The position numbers and the translations under genes were made by a program. A stretch of DNA of 43,305 nt, from contig JAEDIZ010000009.1 of NCBI GenBank assembly GCA_016296635.1, positions 1 to 43,305 on the forward strand, read 5' to 3'. This DNA is from Oscillospiraceae bacterium (GTDB lineage Bacteria > Bacillota > Clostridia > Oscillospirales > Oscillospiraceae). Positions 30,266 to 38,090 of the stretch are shown here, one piece after another. The stretch's first letter is position 1, and each line of letters starts with the position of its first letter. The notes below the pieces were generated by a model. It was not told the origin of the DNA. It saw only the letters and a list, made by a program, of their open reading frames with translations, and made no database searches.

Positions 30266-32977
30266 ATGACAAGAGACGAAAAAATTGCCGTGCTCGGCAA
30301 ACGGATCACAGACCGCATGGATGTGGTACTCGGTCTGGAAAAGATCACCCATGAATCCCCGGAGTACTGGGCGCTGAACGAAGTGCTCACGGACGAAATG
30401 CTGGATGTGGCGCTGCTGTTCAAAAAGCGCGTGCCCATGACGCTGGCAGAGGTGGCAAAGAAGGCCGGCAGAGCCGAGGCCGAGATGGAGCCCATCCTGC
30501 AGGAAATGAGCGTCATCGGCATTCTGGAGTATAACTGGGAGAATCCGAAACGGATCAAGCAGTATATTCTCCCTATGTTCGTTCCCGGCAGCGCGGAATT
30601 TTTCATGATGCATCCGACGCTTCCCGAGGAGCATCCCATTCTGGCGGATTTCTTTGACGCCATGACAAGACTCCCCTTGGAAAAGGTGACGCCCATGGTA
30701 CCGCCCGGAGGTGCGGGCATCGGCATGCACGTCATCCCCGTGGAAAAAGCGATCCCGACGGAGCAGAAGTCTGCTTCCGTAGAGCATATCTCCCATTGGC
30801 TGAAAAAATATCAGGGCAGATATTCCATCGGCAACTGCTCCTGCCGCCGCCAGCAGCGCATCCGGGGCGAAGGCACCGGCGATCTGGAAGCGGACTGGTG
30901 CATCGGCGTAGGCGATATGGCGGACTACTGTGTCGAAACCGGCAAGGGCCGCTACTGCACCTATGAGGAAGTCATGGAAACTCTGCAAAGAGCGGAAGAC
31001 ATGGGTTATGTCCATGAAATCACGAACATCGACGGCGAGAACAAGATCTTCGCCATCTGCAACTGCGCGCCCGGCGTGTGCAACGCCCTGCGCACCTCGC
31101 AGCTTTATAATACGCCCAATATGTCGCGCTCGGCCTACGTTTCCGAAAGCGACGCCGACAAGTGCGTGGCCTGCGGCAAATGCGTGGAGGTCTGCCCGGC
31201 AGGCGCCATCAAGCTCGGCCAGAAGCTGCTCACCAAAAACGGCCCCGTTGAATATCCGCGACAGGAGCTGCCCGATGATGTGAAGTGGGGCCCCGAAAAG
31301 TGGTCGCCGGATTTCCGCGACAGAAACATGGATAACTGCCATCTGTCCGGCACCGCACCCTGCAAGACCGCGTGCCCGGCACATATCGCGGTGCAGGGCT
31401 ACATCAAGATGGCAGGCGAAGGCCGCTATCTCGATGCGCTCAAGCTCATCAAGCAGGACAACCCCTTCCCGGCTGTCTGCGGTGCGATCTGCAACCGCCG
31501 CTGCGAGGATGCCTGCACCAGAGGCTGCATCGATGCGCCGCTGGCCATTGATGAAATCAAGAAGTTTGTGGCGAATCTGGAGCTGAATGCCGAGACCCGC
31601 TACATTCCCAAGGTGCTGACGGCAAGCGGCAAGCCCATGGAGCAGAAGATCGCCATCATCGGCGCAGGCCCGGCGGGCTTGAGCTGCGCATATTTCCTGG
31701 CGCGCATGGGCTACAAGCCCACCGTTTTTGAAAAAACCTCCCGTCCCGGCGGCATGCTGATGCACGGCATCCCTTCTTTCCGTCTGGAAAAGAACGTGGT
31801 GGAAGCCGAGATCGACGTGCTGCGTGAGTTGGGCGTGGAGTTCCGCTGCGGCGTAGAGGTCGGCAAAGATGTGACCATCGCGCAGCTGCGTGAGCAGGGC
31901 TACAAGGGCTTCTATCTTGCCATCGGCGCGCAGGGCGGCAGAGCCGTGGGCGTGGAAGGCGAGAATGCAGACGGCGTGCAGGCGGGCGTTTCGTTCATGC
32001 GCGCAGTCAGCGAAGGAACCGCCGAAAAGCTCTCCGGCAGAACCGTTGTCATCGGCGGCGGCAATGTGGCGGTGGACGTGGCGAGAACCGCTGTCAGATT
32101 CGGTGCGGAAAGCGTTGCCATGTACTGTCTGGAAACGCGGGATATCATGCCCGCGGCTGCGGACGAAGTGGCGGAGGCAGAAGCGGAAGCCGTCTCGGTC
32201 AATTGCGGCTGGGGCCCGGCAAAGATCCTGACGGAAAACGGAAGGGTCACCGGCGTGGAATTCAAGAAGTGCGTTTCCGTTTTCGATGAAAATAAAAAGT
32301 TCAATCCGAAGTACGATGAAAGCGACACCGTCACGGTTGCCTGCGAAAATGTGCTTCTGTCCATCGGCCAGTCCATCGTCTGGGGCGAACTGCTGAAGGA
32401 TACAAAGGTCGAGCTGAACCGCAACGGCACCGTCAAGGCGGACGCCGTGACCTATCAGACTGCAGAACCGGATATCTTCGCCGGCGGCGATGTCTATTCC
32501 GGCCCGAAGTTTGCCATCGATGCCATCGCGGCAGGCCGCGAGGGTGCCGTATCCCTGCATCGGTTTGTCAACGAAGGTCAGAGCCTGACCATCGCCCGCA
32601 ACCGCCGCGAGTTCTATGCGCTGGATAAGTCCTCGATCCTGCTCGGCACGGACTGCTTCGACAAGCCCGCCCGTCAGATCCCGGGCAAGGACGAAACCAA
32701 GAAGAATTCCTTCTCCGATGAGCGCTGCACCTTTACCGAGGAGCAGGTCAAGGCGGAAGCTTCCAGATGCCTCAGCTGCGGCAGATCCGTTGTGGATCCC
32801 AACAAGTGCATCGGCTGCGGCCTTTGCACCACCAAGTGCGAATTTGACGCGATCCACATCTCCCGCGAGCGTCCGGAATGCAGCACCATGGTCACTTCCG
32901 AGAATAAGATGAAGGCGATCCTGCCTTACATGGCAAAGCGCGAGATCAAGATCCTGCGCAAGGGGAAGAAAAAGTAA
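30266..32977 (+). CDS. Multi-iron-sulfur FAD/NAD(P) oxidoreductase (GltD-like, fused)
   Basis: This 903-residue fusion has four parts. The N-terminal ~290 residues form a domain with a winged-helix-like start and Cys motifs NCSCRRQQR and CNCAPGVCN. Next is a 4Fe-4S site CVACGKCVEVCP (about 299-310). The GltD/NfnB-like flavoprotein (about 345-800) has its own Cys pairs (ACPAHIAVQGYI, AICNRRCEDACTRGC), an FAD Rossmann site IIGAGPAGLSCAYFLARMG (about 463) and an NAD(P) site VIGGGNVAVDVA (about 594). A C-terminal ferredoxin site CIGCGLCTTKC (about 848) follows. It should pass electrons between NAD(P)H and FeS partners. The partner is unknown. Flanking hypB and hypA suggest a link to a nickel enzyme. 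GGAGGAGG ribosome site. Confidence 0.85.
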   Translation: MTRDEKIAVLGKRITDRMDVVLGLEKITHESPEYWALNEVLTDEMLDVALLFKKRVPMTLAEVAKKAGRAEAEMEPILQEMSVIGILEYNWENPKRIKQYILPMFVPGSAEFFMMHPTLPEEHPILADFFDAMTRLPLEKVTPMVPPGGAGIGMHVIPVEKAIPTEQKSASVEHISHWLKKYQGRYSIGNCSCRRQQRIRGEGTGDLEADWCIGVGDMADYCVETGKGRYCTYEEVMETLQRAEDMGYVHEITNIDGENKIFAICNCAPGVCNALRTSQLYNTPNMSRSAYVSESDADKCVACGKCVEVCPAGAIKLGQKLLTKNGPVEYPRQELPDDVKWGPEKWSPDFRDRNMDNCHLSGTAPCKTACPAHIAVQGYIKMAGEGRYLDALKLIKQDNPFPAVCGAICNRRCEDACTRGCIDAPLAIDEIKKFVANLELNAETRYIPKVLTASGKPMEQKIAIIGAGPAGLSCAYFLARMGYKPTVFEKTSRPGGMLMHGIPSFRLEKNVVEAEIDVLRELGVEFRCGVEVGKDVTIAQLREQGYKGFYLAIGAQGGRAVGVEGENADGVQAGVSFMRAVSEGTAEKLSGRTVVIGGGNVAVDVARTAVRFGAESVAMYCLETRDIMPAAADEVAEAEAEAVSVNCGWGPAKILTENGRVTGVEFKKCVSVFDENKKFNPKYDESDTVTVACENVLLSIGQSIVWGELLKDTKVELNRNGTVKADAVTYQTAEPDIFAGGDVYSGPKFAIDAIAAGREGAVSLHRFVNEGQSLTIARNRREFYALDKSSILLGTDCFDKPARQIPGKDETKKNSFSDERCTFTEEQVKAEASRCLSCGRSVVDPNKCIGCGLCTTKCEFDAIHISRERPECSTMVTSENKMKAILPYMAKREIKILRKGKKK

Positions 32978-33324
32978 TGCACGAGCTGGGCATTGTGTTT
33001 CATATCCTCCGCACGGTCAACGAGGTCGCAGAGCAGAACAGTCTGACGGAGATCTCTTCTGTGACGCTGGAGCTGGGCGAGGTATCCGGTGTGGTTCCGG
33101 AGCTGCTGACGGACTGCTGGAAATGGGCCGTTCAGAAAGAGGACGGCGCCGCACACGGCGCCAGCCTGCAGATCGAGCCCATCGAGGCAGTTACGGTCTG
33201 CAATGACTGTCAGAAGACCTACGCCACGGTGCAGTACGGCAGGCTCTGCCCCTTCTGCGGCAGCGAGAACACCGTTCTGCAGAAAGGAAACGAGGTCGCG
33301 GTGAAAGAGATCACGGCACAATAA
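32977..33324 (+). CDS. hypA: Hydrogenase nickel-incorporation metallochaperone HypA
   Basis: This 115-residue protein has the invariant nickel-binding MHELGI start (His2, Glu3) and the zinc site CNDC...CPFCG (about 74-95). The length is typical of HypA (113-118). It hands Ni2+ to HypB or to the target enzyme. It starts on the last base of the oxidoreductase stop codon (TAATG), so the two are coupled. No hypC, D, E, F or hydrogenase genes are in the window. Confidence 0.95.
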   Translation: MHELGIVFHILRTVNEVAEQNSLTEISSVTLELGEVSGVVPELLTDCWKWAVQKEDGAAHGASLQIEPIEAVTVCNDCQKTYATVQYGRLCPFCGSENTVLQKGNEVAVKEITAQ

Positions 33325-33326
33325 TC

Positions 33327-33363
33327 AAAAGCCGCTTCTCCGGAATGGAGGGGCGGCTTTCTT
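33327..33363 (+). terminator. Probable terminator of the hypB operon
   Basis: AAAAGCCGC...GCGGCTTTC form the base of an interrupted stem with inner CTCC/GGAG pairs, followed by a mixed TTTCTTCT tract. It is weaker than others in the window. Confidence 0.55.
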
Positions 33364-33430
33364 CTGCATATGGGATCTCATCGGATGATGCATACATTTT
33401 TTTACAACAATATACAATTTTTCGGCAGAT

Positions 33431-33452
33431 TATGATAGAATTGAGAATCATA
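33431..33452. promoter_or_regulatory. Likely -10 region and inverted repeat upstream of the ABC exporter
   Basis: TATGAT-N10-ATCATA is an inverted repeat in an AT-rich stretch before the start codon; TATGAT can act as a -10. No convincing -35 at the right distance is seen. The half-site equals the palindrome at the prfA promoter. Confidence 0.4.
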
Positions 33453-33469
33453 TAGAAAAGGGAGGCCGC

Positions 33470-34009
33470 ATGGCAGGCGGAGGACGCGGACTCGGGCCGC
33501 GGGGTTTTTTAACAGAAGAAGAAAAGCAGAATATGCCGAAGGTGACGAAGGAACTGCTGCTGCGGATCCTTTCCTATCTGAAGCCGTACTGGATGCAGTT
33601 TATTCTGGTATTCGTGACGATTTTGCTGTCGGCAACGGTGGGACTGCTACCGTCCATCATCACGGGCCGCATCGTCGATGAAACGCTGATCGGCAAGGAT
33701 ATGGCGCTGCTGGTGAAGCTCCTGATTCTGGCGTTCATAACGCTGACCGGCTCGCAGGTGATCGGCGTGCTGGAAAACTATATCAATACATGGATTTCCA
33801 ACCGCATCATCTTCGACATGAAGAATCAGATGTATGATCATCTGCAGCACATGCCGCACTCCTTCTTCACCACGGAGAAGCAGGGCGACATCATCACCCG
33901 CATGAACACGGATATTTCCGGTGTCAGCACCGTCATTTCCGGCACACTTGCCAGCGTTGTCAGCAATATCGCGACGGTTGTTACCACCATGGTGGCTCTT
34001 TTACCATGA
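33470..34009 (+). CDS. ABC exporter, N-terminal fragment (frameshifted gene, part 1)
   Basis: These 179 residues are the first half of the membrane domain of a half-size ABC exporter (MsbA/YheH-like): a basic start MAGGGRGLGPRGF, the amphipathic entry, and about three membrane helices with EKQGDIITRMNTDIS (the coupling loop region). The frame ends with VALLP and TGA. Adding one T to the TTTT run at about 34000-34003 would restore VALFTMSWQLALVG, the normal continuation in the next frame. It is therefore one gene with a single-base deletion or error. The ribosome site GGGAGG is present. Confidence 0.85.
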   Translation: MAGGGRGLGPRGFLTEEEKQNMPKVTKELLLRILSYLKPYWMQFILVFVTILLSATVGLLPSIITGRIVDETLIGKDMALLVKLLILAFITLTGSQVIGVLENYINTWISNRIIFDMKNQMYDHLQHMPHSFFTTEKQGDIITRMNTDISGVSTVISGTLASVVSNIATVVTTMVALLP

Positions 34010-35325
34010 GCTGGCAGCTGGCTTTGGTCGGCATCGTGGTCATTCCGCTGCTCATTCTGCCCACAAGATCCGTGGGCGAGACCCGCTGGAAGCTGCTGAC
34101 GGAAAAGCAGGAAAAGAATGATGAGATGAACCAGCTCATCAACGAAACTCTTTCGGTCAGCGGTTCGATCCTCGTCAAGCTCTTTACCCGCGAGAAGCAG
34201 GAATATGACCGGTTCGTGAAGATGAACGAGGAAGTGACCCAGCTTTCCATGAAGGAAAGCCGCAGCGGTCAGTGGTTCCGGGTGGTCATGGGTATGTTCA
34301 CGCAGTTAGGGCCGCTGCTTATCTACTTTGCGGGCGGCTGGTTCATCATCAAGAACATTGACCCGACGCTCTCCGTCGGTACCATCACGGCTACGGTCGC
34401 CCTCACCAACCGGCTGTACAGACCCGTGGAATCGCTGCTCAACATTTCTGTGGACTTTACCCGTTCTCTTGCGCTGTTTACCCGTATCTTTGCCTATTTC
34501 GACAAGGAAAACACCATTGTATCTCCGAAAAACGGCAGCCGCAAGCCGATTCAGAACAAGGACATCTGCTATAACCATGTCAGTTTCTCCTATACGCCGG
34601 AAAAGAGCCTGCTGACGGATATCAACTTCGTTGTGCCCGGCGGAAAGATGCACGCCATCGTCGGCCCCTCCGGCTCCGGCAAATCCACCGTTGTCAACTT
34701 TATCCCCAGACTTTACGATGTGGACGGCGGCAGCGTTTCCATCGGCGGCGTGGATGTCAGAAAATACAATCTGACCTATCTGCGCGAGCATATCGGCGTG
34801 GTGACGCAGGACACCTATCTGTTCAACGGCACCATCCGGGAGAATCTGCTCTACGCGAAAGCGGACGCCACGCAGGAGGAGCTGGAAGCCGCCTGCAAAA
34901 CCGCCAGCATCCACGATTTCATCGTCAATCAGCCGGACGGCTATGACACCATGGTCGGCAATCGCGGCTTAAAACTCTCCGGCGGCGAGAAGCAGAGAAT
35001 CTCCATCGCCCGTGTCATGCTGAAAAACCCGGATATCCTGATCCTTGACGAGGCCACCTCGGCGCTGGACTCCATTTCCGAAAATGCGATTCAGGATGCG
35101 TTGGAAACCATGATGAAGGGCAGAACCAGCATCGTCATCGCCCACAGACTCTCCACTATTCTGAAAGCAGACCGGATCCTTGTGGTCAAGGACGGCGTGA
35201 TCGCCGAGCAGGGTACCCACGACGATCTGCTGGAAAGAAACGGCGTCTACCGCGATCTGTACGAAACGCAGTTCCGCAAGGTCATCGAGTACGAAGCGGA
35301 GCATCAGGACAGCGAAAACGGTTAA
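34006..35325 (+). CDS. ABC exporter, C-terminal fragment with ATPase domain (frameshifted gene, part 2)
   Basis: These 439 residues continue the membrane domain (MSWQLALVGIVVIPLL onward, three helices) and end in a complete ATPase domain: Walker A GPSGSGKST, Q-loop VTQDTYLF, signature LSGGE, Walker B LILDEATSALD and the H-loop IAHRLST. Its ATG overlaps the TGA of part 1 (ATGA), so some restart is possible. A -1 slip at CTT-TTA would also fuse the two. Half-size exporters of this kind move lipids, drugs or peptides, and the substrate here is unknown. Confidence 0.85.
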   Translation: MSWQLALVGIVVIPLLILPTRSVGETRWKLLTEKQEKNDEMNQLINETLSVSGSILVKLFTREKQEYDRFVKMNEEVTQLSMKESRSGQWFRVVMGMFTQLGPLLIYFAGGWFIIKNIDPTLSVGTITATVALTNRLYRPVESLLNISVDFTRSLALFTRIFAYFDKENTIVSPKNGSRKPIQNKDICYNHVSFSYTPEKSLLTDINFVVPGGKMHAIVGPSGSGKSTVVNFIPRLYDVDGGSVSIGGVDVRKYNLTYLREHIGVVTQDTYLFNGTIRENLLYAKADATQEELEAACKTASIHDFIVNQPDGYDTMVGNRGLKLSGGEKQRISIARVMLKNPDILILDEATSALDSISENAIQDALETMMKGRTSIVIAHRLSTILKADRILVVKDGVIAEQGTHDDLLERNGVYRDLYETQFRKVIEYEAEHQDSENG

Positions 35326-35393
35326 ACTAAAGGCAGGTCATTCAGACCAGCCTTACATCCTTTCTCCGCAGGGAGAAGAAACGGAGACGAACC

Positions 35394-36104
35394 ATGTTTT
35401 TCTTTTTTATCAATCCGATCCTGATTGCCGCGGCAATCATTCCGGCCATCGTGCTGCTGGTGAAGGTCTATCGTGCCGACCGGCTGGAAAAGGAGCCCGG
35501 CAGACTGCTTCTCTCGCTGGTGATCAGAGGCATACTGGCAACGGCGCTGGCGATGCTGACGGAGCGGCTCGGCATGTGGCTGCTGCCGGCGCTTTTTGAA
35601 GAAGGGAGCTTTTCCTACAATGCGGCGCTGTTTTTTATCGTGGTCGCGTTTTCAGAAGAGGGCTTCAAATACCTGCTGCTGAAGAAAAAGACATGGAACT
35701 GCGCATCCTTTGACTGCCAGTTTGACGGCGTGGTCTATGCTGTCTTCGTGTCGCTGGGCTTTGCGCTTTGGGAAAACATCAGCTATGTGCTGATGTACGG
35801 GCTCGGAACGGCCATGGTGCGCGCCGTCACAGCGGTGCCGGGCCACGCCTGCTTCGGCGTGTTCATGGGCGCGTGGTACGGCCTTGCAAAGCGGTATGAA
35901 AACCGCGGCGAGCTGAGCAAAAGCAAGTCCTGCAGATGCCTTTCCCTGCTGCTGCCGGTATTCCTGCACGGAAGCTACGATTTTATCGCGTCCACGCAGG
36001 CGCCGCACTATGCATGGCTGTTTGTCGGCTTTGTGGCGGTGATGTTCCTTGCAGCGTTCCGGCTGGTCAGAAAACTTGCGAAAGCCGACAAGTATATTAA
36101 GTAG
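35394..36104 (+). CDS. PrsW-type intramembrane glutamic protease
   Basis: This 236-residue protein has about eight membrane helices and the PrsW family motifs: AFSEEGFKY (the E-E-x-x-K pair, about 85-93), FDGVVYAVFVSLGFALWEN (about 106-124), PGHACFGVFMGAWYG, and HGSYDF near the C-terminus. In Bacillus, PrsW makes the first cut in an anti-sigma factor; other members have unknown targets. No anti-sigma gene is in the window. It follows the ABC exporter by 68 bases, with an imperfect AAGGCAGGTC/GACCAGCCTT stem between them. Ribosome site GGAGA upstream. Confidence 0.85.
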   Translation: MFFFFINPILIAAAIIPAIVLLVKVYRADRLEKEPGRLLLSLVIRGILATALAMLTERLGMWLLPALFEEGSFSYNAALFFIVVAFSEEGFKYLLLKKKTWNCASFDCQFDGVVYAVFVSLGFALWENISYVLMYGLGTAMVRAVTAVPGHACFGVFMGAWYGLAKRYENRGELSKSKSCRCLSLLLPVFLHGSYDFIASTQAPHYAWLFVGFVAVMFLAAFRLVRKLAKADKYIK

Positions 36105-36135
36105 GCATTGCCTGAAATTAGACAATCAACGCACA

Positions 36136-36173
36136 AACGCCTGTTTCCGATTTTCGGAAACAGGCGTTTTTTG
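36136..36173 (+). terminator. Terminator of the PrsW-type gene
   Basis: A perfect 15-bp stem AACGCCTGTTTCCGA / TCGGAAACAGGCGTT with a 3-base loop is followed by TTTTTG. Confidence 0.93.
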
Positions 36174-36184
36174 TTGTAAAAAGA

Positions 36185-36340
36185 AAACCACCGGCAGTGC
36201 CGATGGTTCCAAAAAGCTTTAGCTATGCGAAGAAAAAAATATCCTCCTTTGATATACTGAGGATGGTCTGCCAACCACGCAAAGGAAATCAAAGGAGGAG
36301 TCAAGTCCAGATGAAACTCGACACAGAAAGTTCAGCACAC
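36185..36340 (+). mobile_element. Left-end remnant of an IS200/IS605-type element
   Basis: A subterminal hairpin AACCACCGGC-AGT-GCCGATGGTT (36186-36208, one mismatch) is typical of the ends of this single-strand-transposing family. About 100 bases on, a GGAGG site (36295) and an ATG (36311) begin a frame MKLDTESSAH, which resembles the first residues of IS200-like TnpA proteins (as I remember them: MKLD...HSV...YHL). The frame then turns into antisense exporter sequence at about 36330-36360, so the rest of the transposase is gone. The family call is from memory of its ends and start, with no search done. Confidence 0.55.
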
Positions 36341-37315
36341 ACGAAGAGGGAAGCTGCTTTTGAAATGCCGACAACTGTCAGCAGAAGGTTGTAGCGGATC
36401 ATGACGACGAAATAAAAAATCGTCATAACGAAATTCAGAAGCAGCGGTGCAAAGGTGCCGATGAGCGTGTTGGCTATGCTGGCATTGGTTGACTGTCTGC
36501 CCTGAATATCACCTGCCATGCGCTGGGAAAAGAAGCCGATCGGCAGACGAAGCACACGCCACATATAAGTGGTGTTGCCTACGGCCGCGATTTTGCCGTT
36601 GATACGCAGACTGTAAAACGACTGTATCGCGTTTACGGTCAGAATGATGACGTTGAAAATTCCGAGAAGAACAAGAAACGGCGTCAGCCATTCTGGATTC
36701 TGTCCCGTCAGAAGTCTGTCAATAAACACTCTGGAAAAGACCGGACTGAGAACACCCATCAGAGCGGCGATCACGCCGATGATCATCGCAAATGCGATCG
36801 CCGCACCGGAACCATTCAGACGTTTTGCGGCATATCCGAGCATGCTCTTTTTGCTGCCGGAGGGAGTGAACTCTTCCGTTGGCTCAAACATCAGGCAGAT
36901 ACCCGTAAAGGACTCATCAAAGACCTTCATCGGCACGCTGTATGTTCCCCGTGCGGGGTCGTTTATGTAGGCCTTTTCACCGCGGAAGCCGTCAAGCACC
37001 ACGAAATGATTGAAGTTCCAATGGATGATGCAGGGAAATGTTCCGCTTTTTCTCAGAGATTCCGGCTCGTAGCGGTATCCCTTTGCGGAAAGACCGTAGT
37101 ATCTTGCGGCTTTCAGCACATTTTTGGCGTTGGAACCGTCACGGGAAACGCCGCAGTCGACACGTACCTGCTCCAGCGGAATCCATTTGTTGTAATATGC
37201 CAGTATCATACAAAGGCATGCCGCACCGCATTCCAGCGCTTCCAGCTGCATGACCGCCGGAACCTTGGCAAGGCCCTTTGTGACAGGCTGTTTTATTTTT
37301 TTATTTTTTATCCAT
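36301..37315 (-). pseudogene. NHLM-type bacteriocin exporter (C39 peptidase/ABC), broken at both ends
   Basis: The readable part (ATG at 37251) has a C39 peptidase domain with the catalytic Cys in LECGAACLCMILAYY, the His in WNFNHFVVLDGF and the Asp in NDPARGT. This domain trims leader peptides at a double-Gly site. Then comes the membrane domain (from about residue 145). At 36330-36360 the frame runs into IS-derived bases and stops, so the second half and the whole ATPase domain are missing. At the 5' end the expected start is ATG 37315 with GAGG before it, but an A-run with one extra A (37305-37310) puts a stop after four codons. Removing one A gives MDKNKKIKQPVTKGLAKVP, the usual start. 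Confidence 0.8.
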
Positions 37316-37323
37316 AACGAACC

Positions 37324-37725
37324 TCAGTTAAAAACAAACGAAAGCGGCGCAATATTTTCAGTTACGATCTCGCCCGCATAGACACCGTTGGAAAGGGAAA
37401 TGTCGATTTCAATCTGACGGCTTCCGGCATTGACGGATCGGGCAACGCCCGCGGCTCCGCCTGCCTCAACAGTCATTCCGGGCTTTATCCGGTCAATTGC
37501 ACTGTCCACAGTGCAGGTGATCGTGCCGCTGTCCACGGTAATCTGTGCAGGAACGGTTGTCTTGATCTGACCGAAAATGCCCCAGACGCAGAAGCCGACC
37601 AGAAGAACAGTGATCGCGCAAAGAATCAGCCACACACCGGGATTTGCCACGCGTACATAATCGTTCAGCTGCTCGGGGGATTTGATTTTATCTAAGCTTT
37701 TCTTTCTGAAAAGATCGTCTGTCAT
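37324..37725 (-). CDS. NHLM bacteriocin-system secretion protein, short HlyD-like
   Basis: This 133-residue protein begins MTDDLFRKKSLDKIKSPEQL and has one membrane helix (about 31-52: WLILCAITVLLVGFCVW). After it comes a small beta domain with GTITCTVDSAIDRIKPGMT, like the lipoyl/hybrid barrel of HlyD adaptors. Proteins of this type stand next to the peptidase-ABC gene in NHLM/NHLP bacteriocin export operons and link the exporter to the outside. It is shorter than classical HlyD adaptors. The ribosome site GAAGGAG is good, and the gene itself looks intact although its partner is not. Confidence 0.75.
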   Translation of the reverse strand: MTDDLFRKKSLDKIKSPEQLNDYVRVANPGVWLILCAITVLLVGFCVWGIFGQIKTTVPAQITVDSGTITCTVDSAIDRIKPGMTVEAGGAAGVARSVNAGSRQIEIDISLSNGVYAGEIVTENIAPLSFVFN

Positions 37726-37750
37726 ACTCGTTCTCCTTCGATTCCCCAGT

Positions 37751-37927
37751 TTATTTTCTGCCGGTTTTCCGGGGATCGGTCGGCTTTTCGGCGTTTTCGG
37801 GAATTACCCACGACCGGCCAAAGCGGGTGACACCGGGTATTCTGCCTGCCAGACAGTATTGATGAACTCTTCGTTCGGAAATTTTCCACCGATACGAAGC
37901 TTCTCTTGCCGAAATATATCCTTCCAT
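37751..37927 (-). CDS. Small helix-turn-helix DNA-binding protein
   Basis: This 58-residue protein has one helix-turn-helix of the excisionase/MerR-like type: YISAREASYRWKISERRVHQ then the wing RIPGVTRFGRSWVIP and a basic tail. Small proteins of this sort are common in gut Firmicutes, in mobile DNA and next to small operons. The start ATG 37927 has GGAGG six bases upstream; the longer frame to 38089 has no ribosome site. It is the first gene of the bacteriocin-export operon and may control it. Its promoter bears two palindromes. Confidence 0.75.
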   Translation of the reverse strand: MEGYISAREASYRWKISERRVHQYCLAGRIPGVTRFGRSWVIPENAEKPTDPRKTGRK

Positions 37928-37960
37928 CGCGATCCTCCAGCGCATAATTTCACAGAATAT

Positions 37961-37989
37961 ATTATATACGGATATCCGAATATTCTTAA
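37961..37989 (-). promoter_or_regulatory. Promoter of the HTH/bacteriocin-export operon
   Basis: On the minus strand TTAAGA (37984-37989) and TATAAT (37961-37966) are 17 bases apart. A 10-bp palindrome CGGATATCCG (37969-37978) fills the spacer, and a 12-bp palindrome TGTTTCGAAACA (37992-38003) lies just upstream of the -35. Confidence 0.65.
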
Positions 37990-38033
37990 CATGTTTCGAA
38001 ACACCGCTTATTCCGGTGCCGGTAATGCCCGCG

Positions 38034-38066
38034 AAAAAAGCCGGAAGCAATAAAAGCTTCCGGCTT
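38034..38066 (-). terminator. Terminator of the AraC-type regulator gene
   Basis: A perfect 11-bp stem AAGCCGGAAGC / GCTTCCGGCTT with a 7-base loop ends on the minus strand in TTTTTT, 25 bases after the regulator's stop codon. Confidence 0.88.
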
Positions 38067-38090
38067 CGCATCCGTTTCCCGTACTGCATA

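Noticed and set aside
28273..30735. Antisense open frame of 820 codons across the aminotransferase and hypB
   Set aside because: It runs through a terminator hairpin and two clearly homologous sense genes; codon bias produces it.
30233..32857. Antisense open frame of 874 codons across the oxidoreductase gene
   Set aside because: It is the mirror of a GC-rich coding strand; the sense protein has clear FeS, FAD and NAD motifs, and the antisense product has none and no ribosome site of its own.
36197..36394. Small plus-strand gene of 65 codons
   Set aside because: It is only the IS-end/transposase start running into antisense exporter sequence, not a functional gene.
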